A stretch of DNA of 25,510 nt from Candidatus Bipolaricaulota bacterium (GCA_026414955.1 JAOAIA010000014.1:1-25510); one strand, 5' to 3'; positions 1 to 7,355 are shown, counted from the stretch's first letter. The notes: generated by a model from the letters alone, not told the origin. Translations and numbers: made by a program.

Positions 1-1
1 G

Positions 2-379
2 ATTTACACGGGAATGCTCTGCGGCAAGATCGCTGGAGAGATCGCGGCGCGCTGCGCACTCTCTCGGAAGACCCAAGCTCGGGCTCTCGCAGAGTACGAG
101 AGACGCTGGCGCGCGAAGCTCGCGCGCGAGCTTTCGTTGGGTCTGCGCGCTCATCAGATAGTAACTCAACTGAGCGACGAGCAGATCGCACGCGCCCTGA
201 AACCCTTGAATCTTCCGGCATTGCGAAAGTTAATAGAGCGCTTCGGGGATATAGACTATCCCAGCAAGATCGCGCGGGAGCTTGTGCGGCGACCTGGGCT
301 GTGGAGCGCGGTCTGGCCCATCGTTCCAACAGGATTGGTCCAGTACCTCAAAAGTGTCGCAACGACGGCGAGAATGTGA
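2..379 (+). CDS. Geranylgeranyl-reductase-like FAD oxidoreductase, C-terminal fragment
   Basis: The reading frame is open from the window edge, so the 5' part of the gene is missing. The visible part begins with IYTGMLCGKIAGE, which resembles the end of the FAD-binding region of geranylgeranyl-reductase/ChlP-like flavoproteins (usually written GIYTAMLSGKIAGE). In those enzymes it follows the GDAAG motif. A helical tail of about 110 residues follows, with a YERRWR motif typical of the family. Such enzymes reduce isoprenoid chains of lipids or quinones. An internal ATG at position 14 is not the true start, because conserved residues lie upstream of it. The substrate cannot be told from this fragment; a related FAD-dependent monooxygenase-fold protein is the alternative. 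Confidence 0.7.
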   Translation: MYTGMLCGKIAGEIAARCALSRKTQARALAEYERRWRAKLARELSLGLRAHQIVTQLSDEQIARALKPLNLPALRKLIERFGDIDYPSKIARELVRRPGLWSAVWPIVPTGLVQYLKSVATTARM

Positions 380-403
380 TATACTCAAAGCCTAACTCCC
401 TGT

Positions 404-440
404 CCCCTTCCCCGTGCCGGGGAGGGGGCGGGGGAGAGGT
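404..440. repeat. GC-rich palindromic repeat, copy A
   Basis: A CCCCTTCCCC arm, a 5-nt loop and a GGGGAGGGGG arm form a 10-bp stem with one G-U pair. A GGGGGAGAGGTC tail follows. The same unit, with the same tail, occurs at 20206-20240, and variants occur at 8867-8889 and 11440-11495. This copy is intergenic, between the geranylgeranyl-reductase-like gene and the PAPS-reductase-family gene. It has no T-run after the stem, so it is not an obvious terminator. Confidence 0.75.
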
Positions 441-466
441 CAATCCAAAGGGGGAATGCACTCATT

Positions 467-1159
467 ATGACCGATCCGTCTTCGTGGACATTAGCCGAGC
501 GCGAGCAGAAGAGCTTAGAGATTCTGCGTCAAGCGCTCGAGGAGTTTGGGCCAACTCAGATGGCGTTGGCCTTCACCGGCGGCAAAGACTCTCTGGTGAT
601 TCTCGACCTGGTGCGCCGCGCCGGTGGTGGGCACATCCCCATCCCCGTCTTGCACATAGACACGACCGTGGACTTCCCCGAAGTCTATGAATATCGCGAC
701 CGATTGGCGCGCGAGTGGGGCTTCCAGCTCGTTATATATCAGAACGCAGAAGCCTTAGCCGAAGCCCCGCCGACTGACGATCCCCAATTCTGTCTCTTCT
801 GCACCACGCGCCTCAAGACCGAAGCCCTCCATCAAGCGATCAACAAATACCGATGGCGCGCTTTGATTACGGGCGTGCGCTGGGACGAACACCAGGCGCG
901 CTCGCACGAGCTGTATTTTTCGCCCAGACCCGATCACGTGCGCGTGCATCCGATCTTGCACTTCCGCGAGCGCGACGTCTGGGAGTACATCAGAAAATAT
1001 CAACTACCGTACTGCCCGCTCTACGACAAGGGCTATCGCAGTCTGGGCTGTGTGCCGTGCACCAAGCCCGTCGCGGATTTCAGTGTGCCGGAGCGGGCCG
1101 GGCGCGGCACCGACAAAGAAGGGCTGATGGAACGGCTAAGAGCATTAGGGTACTTTTGA
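467..1159 (+). CDS. PAPS reductase-family protein (CysH/CysD-like ATP pyrophosphatase fold)
   Basis: This 230-residue protein has the adenine-nucleotide alpha-hydrolase fold of PAPS/APS reductases and of ATP sulfurylase subunit CysD. The PP-loop is TGGKDS (residues 37-42) rather than the usual SGGKDS. The segment HIDTTVDFPEVYEYRD and the block HPILHFRERDVWEYI match the family. Two CxxC pairs are present: C109/C112 in FCLFC and C195/C198 in GCVPC. The second pair matches the GCxPCT motif of assimilatory APS reductases, where the cysteines bind a 4Fe-4S cluster. The catalytic ECGLH tail of CysH is absent; the protein ends soon after the second pair. It could reduce or activate a sulfonucleotide, or act in tRNA or cofactor thiolation. 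A G-rich stretch 12 nt before the ATG may be a weak ribosome binding site. No other sulfur-assimilation gene lies nearby. Confidence 0.75.
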   Translation: MTDPSSWTLAEREQKSLEILRQALEEFGPTQMALAFTGGKDSLVILDLVRRAGGGHIPIPVLHIDTTVDFPEVYEYRDRLAREWGFQLVIYQNAEALAEAPPTDDPQFCLFCTTRLKTEALHQAINKYRWRALITGVRWDEHQARSHELYFSPRPDHVRVHPILHFRERDVWEYIRKYQLPYCPLYDKGYRSLGCVPCTKPVADFSVPERAGRGTDKEGLMERLRALGYF

Positions 1160-1180
1160 ATCGCGGAAAGCACGGAGAGA

Positions 1181-3364
1181 ATGAAAGCACGGAAGGCACG
1201 GAAACAGCCTCAACCCAAGCGTGTAAGCATTTGGCAAGAGCAGAGGGAGCGCCTGAGTCAGCGACTTCAGTCGTCGATCTCTTTGGGGCGTCTGCGCTTC
1301 TGGGTGCTCGTCGCGCTCGTCTTTGCTATCCCCATCGTGATCTATCTGCCCAACACCGAGTACGGCTACACAAAAAGCGCCGTGCTCTATTGGGGCGTCT
1401 CGCTCTTAGTCGTCCTCTGGGCACTTGAGCTGTTTGTACGCTCACCGATACAGATCAATCTGACGCGACTCGCCTGGCCGGCGCTGGGCGTGCTGGGCGC
1501 GGCCGCGCTCTCGCTCGTCAACGCTGAAAATCTTGCTCTGAGTCTTCTCAGCTTTGTTGGGCTGATCTACTTTGGGCTGTTGGGCTTGCTCATCGTCAAC
1601 TCGGTCGAGAGCGAGCGCGACATCACAATTCTTTTGGGCGCTGTGGTGCTGTCAGCGGGCATCGCGTCTGGGTATGGGCTGTTGCAGTATTACGGGAGAC
1701 TCCCTGGGCCGCCGGGCTTTCTCGGGGGCAGCTCGGCGATGATCTCGACCTTGGGGAACCCCAACTATCTTGCGGGGTTTCTCGCGCACTTGCTCGTGCC
1801 GGGGGTCGTGCTCGCGTTGGCCACGCAGCGCTGGTGGATACGGCTTGTACTCTTGGTGATTCTCATGCTGATGACCGCGGCGCTCGTCGCGGCCAGCTCT
1901 GTGGGCGCGTGGCTCGCCGCGCTCTTCTCAGCGATCTTCTTCTTCGCGGGGATGCTGATCTTCCGTTTGGGAAGGGCACTCTCTGCGCAGCGCCGCTGGG
2001 CGCTCGCCGTCGTCATTCTGTTGGCAGTAACTATCTGGCTGCAAGCACCGCCGGGGCCGCTCCATGCTCTGCTCGGGCGCGCCGCCACCCCTGCTGATGG
2101 CCCCATCGAGAAAGTCGTTCAGTTCTTGCAGCGCCTGTGGGAGGAGAATTCGGGGATCGCGCGCAGTTGGAACTGGTGGATCGCGTATGAAATGCTGAAA
2201 GCGCACCCGTTCGTGGGTGTCGGGCTTGGAGACTACAAAGTCGAGTTTTTAGAATACAAAGCGCGCTTCAAAGAGACCCCGCGGGGCCAGCACTATAACT
2301 TCTATCTGCCCAGGGCGATCCAAGCGCATAATGACTATGTGCAGCTCCTCGCTGAGCTGGGACTGATCGGGCTGCTCGCGGTGGGGTTCTTCGCCGGGAC
2401 GCTCATCACGAGCGCGCAGGGCTTTGTGCGCTCTTCTGAAAGCCCCGAACGACGCCTGTGGGTGGTCGCACTCTCTGCGGGCATAGTCGCGTTTTTGACG
2501 GACGCGCTCTTCAGCTTCCCGTTGCACCTGCCGGCGTCGGAGCTGAATCTCGTGCTCTTGATAAGCGCGCTCTTCACGCGCCCGCTGTTTGGCTCAGCGC
2601 CCACAATCACGCTCGGTGCCAAAACAAAGATTGCTATGGGCGCGACGGCCCTCGCTCTGGCGCTCGTCGTCTCTCTCTTCACGTATCGGGATTGGCAGGC
2701 CGATCTCGCCCTGGACGAGGGCGAGACCGAGATGAACAACCTGCGCTACGAGACAGCGCGCAGTGCTCTCGAGCGCAGCGTCGCGTTGGGAATCGCACCG
2801 GGGAAGGCTTTGTACTATCTTGGGATCGTCTACGCTGAGCGTGAGGAGCTCCGCCGCGCCCGCGAATATTTTGAGCGCTCGCTCAAGACATATCCGATAG
2901 AGAACGCATATATTCATTTGGCTGAGCTGGACCTACGCTTGGGGGAGACCCAGCGCGCTCGCGAGCGCCTTCAGACGCTCTTACGGCTTGACCCGGAGCC
3001 AACGATGCGCTTGGAAGCCGCATTTATGCAGCGCGTGCTCATCTTGCTCGCTGAAGGAGATCGCACGTTCGTATGGGCGGAGCTTGCCAAATTTTTGCGA
3101 GAGCACCCCGACTATCCGAGGGGATATTTGGTGCGCGGAGTGCTCCACAACGAGCGTGGCGAAAAAGAAGCGGCGCGCGCGCAGTTTGAGCAGGGCCTCC
3201 AGGTGATCGAAAAGCTCAAAGCAGAAATTCTCAAACGTTTCGAGGAGATCGAGCGCAGCCGACGCCTCGTAGACGTTGATGAGCTGAACCGGCTGCGCGC
3301 GCACGCCGCGGCGCTCGCCCAGTTGGAAGCCCAGCTGCAACAGCTTCTCGCCCACGTGCGTTAG
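1181..3364 (+). CDS. O-antigen ligase/polymerase-like (Wzy/WaaL) membrane protein with TPR tail
   Basis: This is a 727-residue polytopic protein. The first ~460 residues hold roughly ten or more hydrophobic segments after a basic, polar N-terminus (residues 1-35). Family hallmarks are GNPNYLAGFL near residue 190 and AHNDYVQLLAELGLIGLLA near residue 381; the latter lies in the large periplasmic-loop region of the Wzy_C/WaaL family. After the last membrane segment (about residue 500), the soluble tail contains tetratricopeptide-like helical pairs (for example YLGIVYAEREELRRAREYF and YLVRGVLHNERGEKEAARA) and ends in a coiled-coil-like, leucine/alanine-rich helix. This architecture is common in O-antigen ligase family proteins that act on surface glycans or glycoproteins. 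The ATG has a GGAGA motif just upstream. No glycosyltransferases lie alongside, so the glycan is unknown. Confidence 0.85.
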   Translation: MKARKARKQPQPKRVSIWQEQRERLSQRLQSSISLGRLRFWVLVALVFAIPIVIYLPNTEYGYTKSAVLYWGVSLLVVLWALELFVRSPIQINLTRLAWPALGVLGAAALSLVNAENLALSLLSFVGLIYFGLLGLLIVNSVESERDITILLGAVVLSAGIASGYGLLQYYGRLPGPPGFLGGSSAMISTLGNPNYLAGFLAHLLVPGVVLALATQRWWIRLVLLVILMLMTAALVAASSVGAWLAALFSAIFFFAGMLIFRLGRALSAQRRWALAVVILLAVTIWLQAPPGPLHALLGRAATPADGPIEKVVQFLQRLWEENSGIARSWNWWIAYEMLKAHPFVGVGLGDYKVEFLEYKARFKETPRGQHYNFYLPRAIQAHNDYVQLLAELGLIGLLAVGFFAGTLITSAQGFVRSSESPERRLWVVALSAGIVAFLTDALFSFPLHLPASELNLVLLISALFTRPLFGSAPTITLGAKTKIAMGATALALALVVSLFTYRDWQADLALDEGETEMNNLRYETARSALERSVALGIAPGKALYYLGIVYAEREELRRAREYFERSLKTYPIENAYIHLAELDLRLGETQRARERLQTLLRLDPEPTMRLEAAFMQRVLILLAEGDRTFVWAELAKFLREHPDYPRGYLVRGVLHNERGEKEAARAQFEQGLQVIEKLKAEILKRFEEIERSRRLVDVDELNRLRAHAAALAQLEAQLQQLLAHVR

Positions 3365-3374
3365 CGCCGGACGC

Positions 3375-3403
3375 TTGCTGAATACCCTCGGCTCTCTTAC
3401 AAT
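3375..3403 (+). promoter_or_regulatory. secA promoter (leaderless arrangement)
   Basis: TTGCTG at 3375-3380 and TACAAT at 3398-3403 are separated by 17 bp. Only 9 nt lie between the -10 box and the secA ATG at 3413. Transcription would start about 2-3 nt before the ATG, leaving no room for a ribosome binding site, and none is visible. Confidence 0.7.
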
Positions 3404-3412
3404 AGAAACGCT

Positions 3413-5980
3413 ATGGAATTCCTCAAACGCGCCGTCGACTGGGTCTTCGGCGAGACCAACGAACAGAGATTGCGCAGGCTTCAGCCCATCGTTGACGAGA
3501 TCAATAGACTAGAACCGGAGATGCAAAAGCTCTCCGACGATCAGTTGCACGCCAAGACCGACGAATTTAAAGACAGACTCGCCCACGGCGAGACGCTCGA
3601 CGATATTCTTCCCGAGGCGTTCGCGGTCGTGCGTGAGACCGCCAAGCGCAGGGTTGGACTGCGCCCCTACGACGTCCAGCTCATCGGCGGCATCGTCATC
3701 CACAAGAGCAAGATCGCGGAGATGCGCACCGGCGAGGGCAAGACCCTCGTCGCGACCATGCCCGCGTACTTGAACGCCCTGGTCGGCAAAGTCCATATCG
3801 TCACGGTGAACGACTACTTAGCGAAGCGCGACCGCGAATGGATGGGCCCGATCTACGAGGCTTTAGGGCTGAAAGTCGGGCTACTCCAAGAGACCAGCAC
3901 CCAAGAAGAGCGTAAACACGCGTATCAGTGCGACATCATCTACGGGACGAACACCCAGTTCGGCTTCGACTATCTCAGAGACAATCTGGTGATCTCGCGC
4001 GAGCAGCGGGTGCAGACGGGGCTGGATTTCGCGATCGTAGACGAGATAGATAATATCTTGATTGACGAAGCGCGCACGCCGTTAATAATCTCCGGGAGCA
4101 CCTCCGAGACTATAAAGCTATACAAAAAATTTGCAGCGATTGCGCCGCGCTTCCAGAAGGGCATTGACTTCGAGATCGACGAGAAGGCCCGACGGGTGCA
4201 TCTCACTCCCGAAGCCGGCGTCAAAAAAGCCGAAGAGATCTTAAAGATAGACAATCTCTACGCCCCAGAGCACGTTGACATATTGAAGCATCTGGAGACG
4301 GCCCTACGCGCGCTCCATCTCTACAAGAGAGAGCGGGACTACATCGTCAAAGATGGGCGCGTGATCATCGTGGACGAGTTCACCGGGCGCTTGATGCCCG
4401 ACCGCCGCTGGAGCGACGGACTGCACCAAGCCATCGAAGCCAAAGAAGGCCTCGAGATCAGAAAGGAGCAGCAGACTTTAGCAACGATCACCCTGCAGCA
4501 CTACTTTAAGCTCTATAAGAAGCTCGCGGGCATGACCGGCACGGCTAAGACCGAAGAAGAAGAATTTCAGCAGATCTACGGGCTGAGCGTCGTCGTCATC
4601 CCCACGCATAAACCGATGATCCGCCAAGACCTGCCCGATAAGCTCTTCACCACCGAGAAAGCGAAGTTCAACGCCATCGTCGAAGAGATCTATCGCTTGC
4701 ATGAGATCGGGCGTCCCGTGCTCATCGGCACGACGTCTATAGAGAAATCCGAGTATCTGAGCGCGCTCTTGAATCGTCGCGGGCTGCCCCATAATGTCTT
4801 GAACGCCAAGCACCATGAGCGCGAAGCCGAGATTATTAAAGACGCGGGGCAGAAGGGCGCGATTACAGTTGCGACGAACATGGCCGGGCGCGGCGTAGAC
4901 ATTAAGCTTGGCCCCGGCGTGACTGAGCTTGGAGGCTTGCATATCATCGGGGCGCAGCGCCACGAGAGCCGTCGCATTGACGATCAGCTCCGTGGGCGCG
5001 CGGGCCGCCAAGGCGACCCCGGTAGCTCCCAGTTCTACGTCTCCCTCGAAGATGATTTAATTCGACTCTTTGGCGACAGCAAGCTGCTCTCGTTCGTGAA
5101 GAAGAGCATGGTCGAGGGCGAAGCACTGGAGCACGAGATGCTGACGCGGGCGATCCGCAACGCGCAGAAGCGCGTCGAAGTGCACTACTTCGGCATCAGA
5201 AAGAGATTGATCGAATACGACCAAGTGATGGCGCGGCAGCGCGAAGCGATCTATAGCCTGCGCGACAGGTTCTTGATCGGCGGCGAGCAGACCGCTGAAG
5301 AGAGCGCCCAAGACTTAGACGACTATCTCACGGGGCTGATCGAGGGCTATACGGAGACGCTGATCGCGCGCTATCTCTCCGGAGCGGAACGGGACGATGA
5401 GGGCTTGCAGAGAGAGCTAGCGTCCTTCCGGAACGCGCCGCTTGATTTTTCTGTGACGGGGCTGTCTGCCGATGACGCGCGTGCGAAGATCCTCGATTTT
5501 CTGCTCAAAAACTATCATGCCCAAGCAGCACGACTTGGGGGGGCGTTCCCGCATCTAGCTCGGTATATGATCTTGAACCTCATTGACGAGGGGTGGCGGC
5601 AGCATCTCTTCGCCCTGGACGAATTGCAAGATGTGATCGGCTGGCGCGCCTACGCCGGGCGCGACCCGTTGATCGAATTCAAGCGCGAGTCGTTCCTGCT
5701 CTTCCAAGAGTTGCTCGGTCGGATCGAGGAGCAGATCATCGGTTATTTGATTAAGCCTCAGTTGAAGATCGTCGCGGCGCAGCCGGGGCACCCCGCCCGC
5801 ATCGAGCGCGTCGAATCTCTCAGCTATCGCCACGACGAGATCACGGCGACAGCGGGCAATTCTCCGTCGGAGAAGCCCAAGGCGCAGCCACGCCGCGTCC
5901 AACAAAAAGTCGGGCGCAACGACCCCTGCCCCTGCGGGTCAGGCAAGAAATACAAACACTGCTGCATGAAAAAAGCGTAG
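3413..5980 (+). CDS. secA: Preprotein translocase ATPase SecA
   Basis: SecA is the ATPase motor that pushes unfolded preproteins through SecYEG at the inner membrane. The 855-residue protein is of usual length. Visible hallmarks are: the Walker A-like MRTGEGKTLVATMPAYL (residues ~103-119); the DEAD-equivalent VDEIDNILIDEARTPLI near residue 208; the NBD2 motifs TNMAGRGVDIKLGPGV and DDQLRGRAGRQGDPG; the helical scaffold with GWRQHLFALDELQ; and a C-terminal zinc-binding SEC-C motif, DPCPCGSGKKYKHCC. The DEVD box reads DEID, a conservative change. The ATG at 3413 gives the canonical SecA N-terminus and sits just behind a good promoter, with no Shine-Dalgarno sequence. The gene appears to be transcribed alone; small palindromes follow it. 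Confidence 0.98.
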   Translation: MEFLKRAVDWVFGETNEQRLRRLQPIVDEINRLEPEMQKLSDDQLHAKTDEFKDRLAHGETLDDILPEAFAVVRETAKRRVGLRPYDVQLIGGIVIHKSKIAEMRTGEGKTLVATMPAYLNALVGKVHIVTVNDYLAKRDREWMGPIYEALGLKVGLLQETSTQEERKHAYQCDIIYGTNTQFGFDYLRDNLVISREQRVQTGLDFAIVDEIDNILIDEARTPLIISGSTSETIKLYKKFAAIAPRFQKGIDFEIDEKARRVHLTPEAGVKKAEEILKIDNLYAPEHVDILKHLETALRALHLYKRERDYIVKDGRVIIVDEFTGRLMPDRRWSDGLHQAIEAKEGLEIRKEQQTLATITLQHYFKLYKKLAGMTGTAKTEEEEFQQIYGLSVVVIPTHKPMIRQDLPDKLFTTEKAKFNAIVEEIYRLHEIGRPVLIGTTSIEKSEYLSALLNRRGLPHNVLNAKHHEREAEIIKDAGQKGAITVATNMAGRGVDIKLGPGVTELGGLHIIGAQRHESRRIDDQLRGRAGRQGDPGSSQFYVSLEDDLIRLFGDSKLLSFVKKSMVEGEALEHEMLTRAIRNAQKRVEVHYFGIRKRLIEYDQVMARQREAIYSLRDRFLIGGEQTAEESAQDLDDYLTGLIEGYTETLIARYLSGAERDDEGLQRELASFRNAPLDFSVTGLSADDARAKILDFLLKNYHAQAARLGGAFPHLARYMILNLIDEGWRQHLFALDELQDVIGWRAYAGRDPLIEFKRESFLLFQELLGRIEEQIIGYLIKPQLKIVAAQPGHPARIERVESLSYRHDEITATAGNSPSEKPKAQPRRVQQKVGRNDPCPCGSGKKYKHCCMKKA

Positions 5981-5991
5981 CTAACGCGATA

Positions 5992-6053
5992 TGCGAGTTT
6001 TGGATTTTCTCTTTTGGACCGGATGCTGAAGCATCCGGCCAGACTTCGTCTGG
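5992..6053. repeat. Palindromic element related to the one at 24238-24345 (partial copy)
   Basis: TGCGAGTTTTGGA (5992-6004) matches exactly, on the other strand, one end of the element at 24238-24345. After a T-rich linker come two abutting hairpins: CCGGATGC/GCATCCGG with loop TGAA (6019-6038), and CCAGAC/GTCTGG with loop TTC (6039-6053). The other element has the same order of a TGAA-loop hairpin next to a TTCA-loop hairpin. No second terminal inverted repeat is seen here, so this looks like a partial or decayed copy. It starts 11 nt after the secA stop codon and might also end that transcript, but no T-run follows the hairpins. Confidence 0.55.
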
Positions 6054-6062
6054 GCTATTTGC

Positions 6063-6083
6063 CGTGCCGCCTGCGGCGGCACG
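6063..6083. repeat. Perfect 9-bp GC-rich hairpin
   Basis: CGTGCCGCC and GGCGGCACG form a perfect 9-bp stem around the loop TGC. It is the third hairpin in a row behind secA and lies just upstream of the tRNA-Ser(TGA) promoter. There is no T-run on either side. Confidence 0.55.
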
Positions 6084-6084
6084 A

Positions 6085-6113
6085 TGTACAGTGCAGGCGA
6101 AGCCTGCTATAAT
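6085..6113 (+). promoter_or_regulatory. tRNA-Ser(TGA) promoter with a hairpin filling the spacer
   Basis: TGTACA (6085-6090), a 17-bp spacer and a perfect TATAAT (6108-6113) preceded by TGC (an extended -10). The transcript should begin near 6120, about 6 nt before the mature tRNA. The inverted repeat GCAGGC-GAA-GCCTGC (6093-6107) occupies almost the whole spacer. Confidence 0.75.
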
Positions 6114-6125
6114 ATTAGGAGAACC

Positions 6126-6209
6126 GGAGGGATGGCCGAGCGGACGAAGGCGACGGTCTTGAAAACCGTAGCGCGATGAGCGCCGGGGGTTCGAATCCCT
6201 CTCCCTCCG
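6126..6209 (+). tRNA. tRNA-Ser, anticodon TGA
   Basis: A cloverleaf can be drawn. The acceptor stem GGAGGGA (6126-6132) pairs with TCCCTCC (6202-6208). The D arm lies at 6135-6151. The anticodon stem ACGGT/ACCGT encloses the loop CTTGAAA, with anticodon TGA at 6160-6162. A long variable arm (GCGC-GATGA-GCGC) marks a class II tRNA, and the T loop is TTCGAAT at 6190-6196. The discriminator is G, as usual for serine. CCA is not encoded; the gene continues with CAC. It reads UCN codons. Confidence 0.95.
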
Positions 6210-6279
6210 CACGCTGCGCGTGGGCTTCATCTTCGTCGGCCTATGGCTGGCGAAGGCGTATGGCTCAGGCGAAGCCTGG

Positions 6280-6308
6280 TTGCACATGTGAGCGTTTCGC
6301 AGTAAAAT
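6280..6308 (+). promoter_or_regulatory. tRNA-Ser(GCT) promoter
   Basis: TTGCAC (6280-6285), a 17-bp spacer and TAAAAT (6303-6308). The predicted start near 6315 leaves a 5' leader of about 34 nt that contains three heptamer repeats. A short hairpin (CAGGC-GAA-GCCTG, 6266-6278) of the same type as in the first tRNA promoter lies directly upstream. Confidence 0.65.
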
Positions 6309-6320
6309 CTTGTCGGAGCT

Positions 6321-6341
6321 GGGAACTCCAAACTGAGAACT
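6321..6341 (-). repeat. Heptamer tandem repeat, three units
   Basis: Read on the minus strand, this stretch is AGTTCTC, AGTTTGG, AGTTCCC: three in-phase 7-nt units. The same AGTTCnn family occurs as five units at 9206-9240. It lies in the leader of tRNA-Ser(GCT). Confidence 0.5.
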
Positions 6342-6348
6342 GGTTCTC

Positions 6349-6441
6349 GGAGGGGTACTCAAGCGGTCGAAGAGGACGGATTGCTAATCCGTTGTAGGGG
6401 CTAAACCTCTACCGTGGGTTCGAATCCCACCCCCTCCGCCA
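6349..6441 (+). tRNA. tRNA-Ser, anticodon GCT
   Basis: The acceptor stem GGAGGGG (6349-6355) pairs with CCCCTCC (6431-6437), with discriminator G at 6438 and an encoded CCA at 6439-6441. The anticodon stem ACGGA/TCCGT encloses TTGCTAA, with anticodon GCT at 6383-6385. It has the long variable arm of a class II tRNA and a GTGGGTTCGAATCCCAC T arm. It reads AGC and AGU. Unlike the first tRNA-Ser gene, this one encodes its CCA end. Confidence 0.95.
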
Positions 6442-6443
6442 GC

Positions 6444-6468
6444 AGGGGCAGGTTTCAAACCTGCCCCT
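6444..6468. repeat. Long palindrome after tRNA-Ser(GCT), possible terminator
   Basis: AGGGGCAGGTTT and AAACCTGCCCCT form a near-perfect palindrome centred on 6456. It starts 3 nt after the tRNA CCA end, and CAGCAG/CTGCTG extend the symmetry outwards. It could fold into a strong hairpin that ends the tRNA transcript, although no T-run follows. Palindromes of this sequence type also occur as dispersed repeats in other genomes (recollection, not checked). Confidence 0.55.
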
Positions 6469-6499
6469 ACTGCTGATCTCTCCCCGATAGCGCGCGATC

Positions 6500-6528
6500 T
6501 TGAGACCCTCAGCTTGAGCAGGTTAAAT
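6500..6528 (+). promoter_or_regulatory. tlyA promoter
   Basis: TTGAGA (6500-6505), a 17-bp spacer and TTAAAT (6523-6528, 5 of 6 consensus positions). The predicted start near 6535 argues against the GTG at 6533 as the tlyA start and favours the ATG at 6545 or 6557. Confidence 0.55.
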
Positions 6529-6544
6529 GTAAGTGTGGAGAAAG

Positions 6545-7348
6545 ATGAGACAAGCAATGAAGCAGCGTCTCGATCTCTTACTCGTAGATCGTAGACTTTT
6601 CAGCTCGCGCGCTCAGGCGCAACGTGCCATCTCCGCGGGGCTGGTGCTCGTCAACGGACAGATAATTGATAAAGCCGGCGCTCAAGTTTCCCCTGATGCA
6701 CAGATCGAGATCAAGGAGCAGCCACGCTACGTCAGCCAGGGCGGCCTCAAACTCGAACACGCGCTGCGCGTCTTTCACATAGGTGTCACCGGGAAGGTCT
6801 GCGTAGACATCGGCGCTTCGACCGGGGGGTTCACCGACTGCCTGCTCCAGCACGGTGCGCAAAGAGTCTACGCTGTAGATGTCGGCAAGGGCCAACTCCA
6901 TTGGAAGCTGCGCACCGACCCTAGAGTCACGGTGTTAGAAGAGATCAACGCTCGGCACTTAAAGCCCGAACAGATCGGCGAACTCGTTGACATCGCAACT
7001 ATTGATGTCTCGTTCATCTCGCTCAAGCTCATCCTGCCCCCACTCACAAAGATCGTCAAGCCCACGGGCGATCTGATCTGTCTGGTCAAGCCCCAATTTG
7101 AAGCCGGAAGAGAGCATGTCACTCGCGGCGGCGTCGTCAAGGATTCTCTCACTCACCAGCGCGTCTTGGAAGATCTCGCGCGCTTCGCGCAAGAGCAATT
7201 ACAGCTCTCGGTCGTCAATGCAACGTTCTCCCCCATTAGAGGGCCAGCGGGAAATATCGAGTTCTTCATGCATATTCGGAACGCATCGTCTCACGGTGTG
7301 CCCCTAGACTGGGCGCGACTGGTCGAACACGCTCATAAAGAATTATAA
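6545..7348 (+). CDS. tlyA: TlyA-family rRNA 2'-O-methyltransferase
   Basis: TlyA methylates the 2'-O of cytidines in 16S and/or 23S rRNA using S-adenosylmethionine. The N-terminus is an S4 RNA-binding domain (RLDLLLVDRRLFSSRAQAQRAI, then VLVNGQIIDKAGAQV). The linker YVSQGGLKLEHAL joins it to an FtsJ-like Rossmann domain with the SAM motif DIGASTGGFTDCLLQHGA (near residue 90), VYAVDVGKGQL, DVSFISLKLILPP and the KPQFEAGRE block. The start is uncertain. GTG 6533 lies upstream of the predicted transcription start. ATG 6545 has GGAG about 4 nt upstream. ATG 6557 gives the most typical N-terminus (MKQRLDLLL). The length (about 265 residues) is normal for the family. Confidence 0.92.
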   Translation: MRQAMKQRLDLLLVDRRLFSSRAQAQRAISAGLVLVNGQIIDKAGAQVSPDAQIEIKEQPRYVSQGGLKLEHALRVFHIGVTGKVCVDIGASTGGFTDCLLQHGAQRVYAVDVGKGQLHWKLRTDPRVTVLEEINARHLKPEQIGELVDIATIDVSFISLKLILPPLTKIVKPTGDLICLVKPQFEAGREHVTRGGVVKDSLTHQRVLEDLARFAQEQLQLSVVNATFSPIRGPAGNIEFFMHIRNASSHGVPLDWARLVEHAHKEL

Positions 7349-7349
7349 T
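7344..7349 (+). promoter_or_regulatory. Perfect -10 box directly before the exonuclease start
   Basis: TATAAT ends only 6 nt before the ATG at 7356, and overlaps the stop codon of tlyA. Transcription would begin at or next to the A of the ATG, giving a leaderless mRNA. No strong -35 box is seen; TCGAAC at 7323-7328 is the best, with a short spacer. No ribosome binding site is present. Confidence 0.55.
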
Positions 7350-7355
7350 AGCTCT

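Noticed and set aside
456..470. Tiny frame ATG CAC TCA TTA TGA whose stop overlaps the start of the PAPS-reductase-family gene, as a leader peptide
   Set aside because: The G-run lies only 1 nt before its ATG, too close to serve it; four codons ending in an overlap can easily arise by chance.
853..1428. 191-residue plus-strand frame across the PAPS-reductase-family/O-antigen ligase junction
   Set aside because: It overlaps two well-supported genes in another frame and its product is Arg/Ala-rich without motifs.
4478..5011. 177-residue minus-strand reading frame inside secA
   Set aside because: It is antisense to conserved SecA motifs and arises from the GC-rich codon pattern; no promoter or ribosome binding site.
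6010..6110. CRISPR array
   Set aside because: The four hairpins in a row differ in sequence and there are no equal direct repeats with unique spacers; no cas genes.
5841..6362. 173-residue minus-strand frame spanning the first tRNA-Ser gene
   Set aside because: It reads antisense through a tRNA gene, its promoter and the end of secA; part of its product is the usual translated tRNA sequence.
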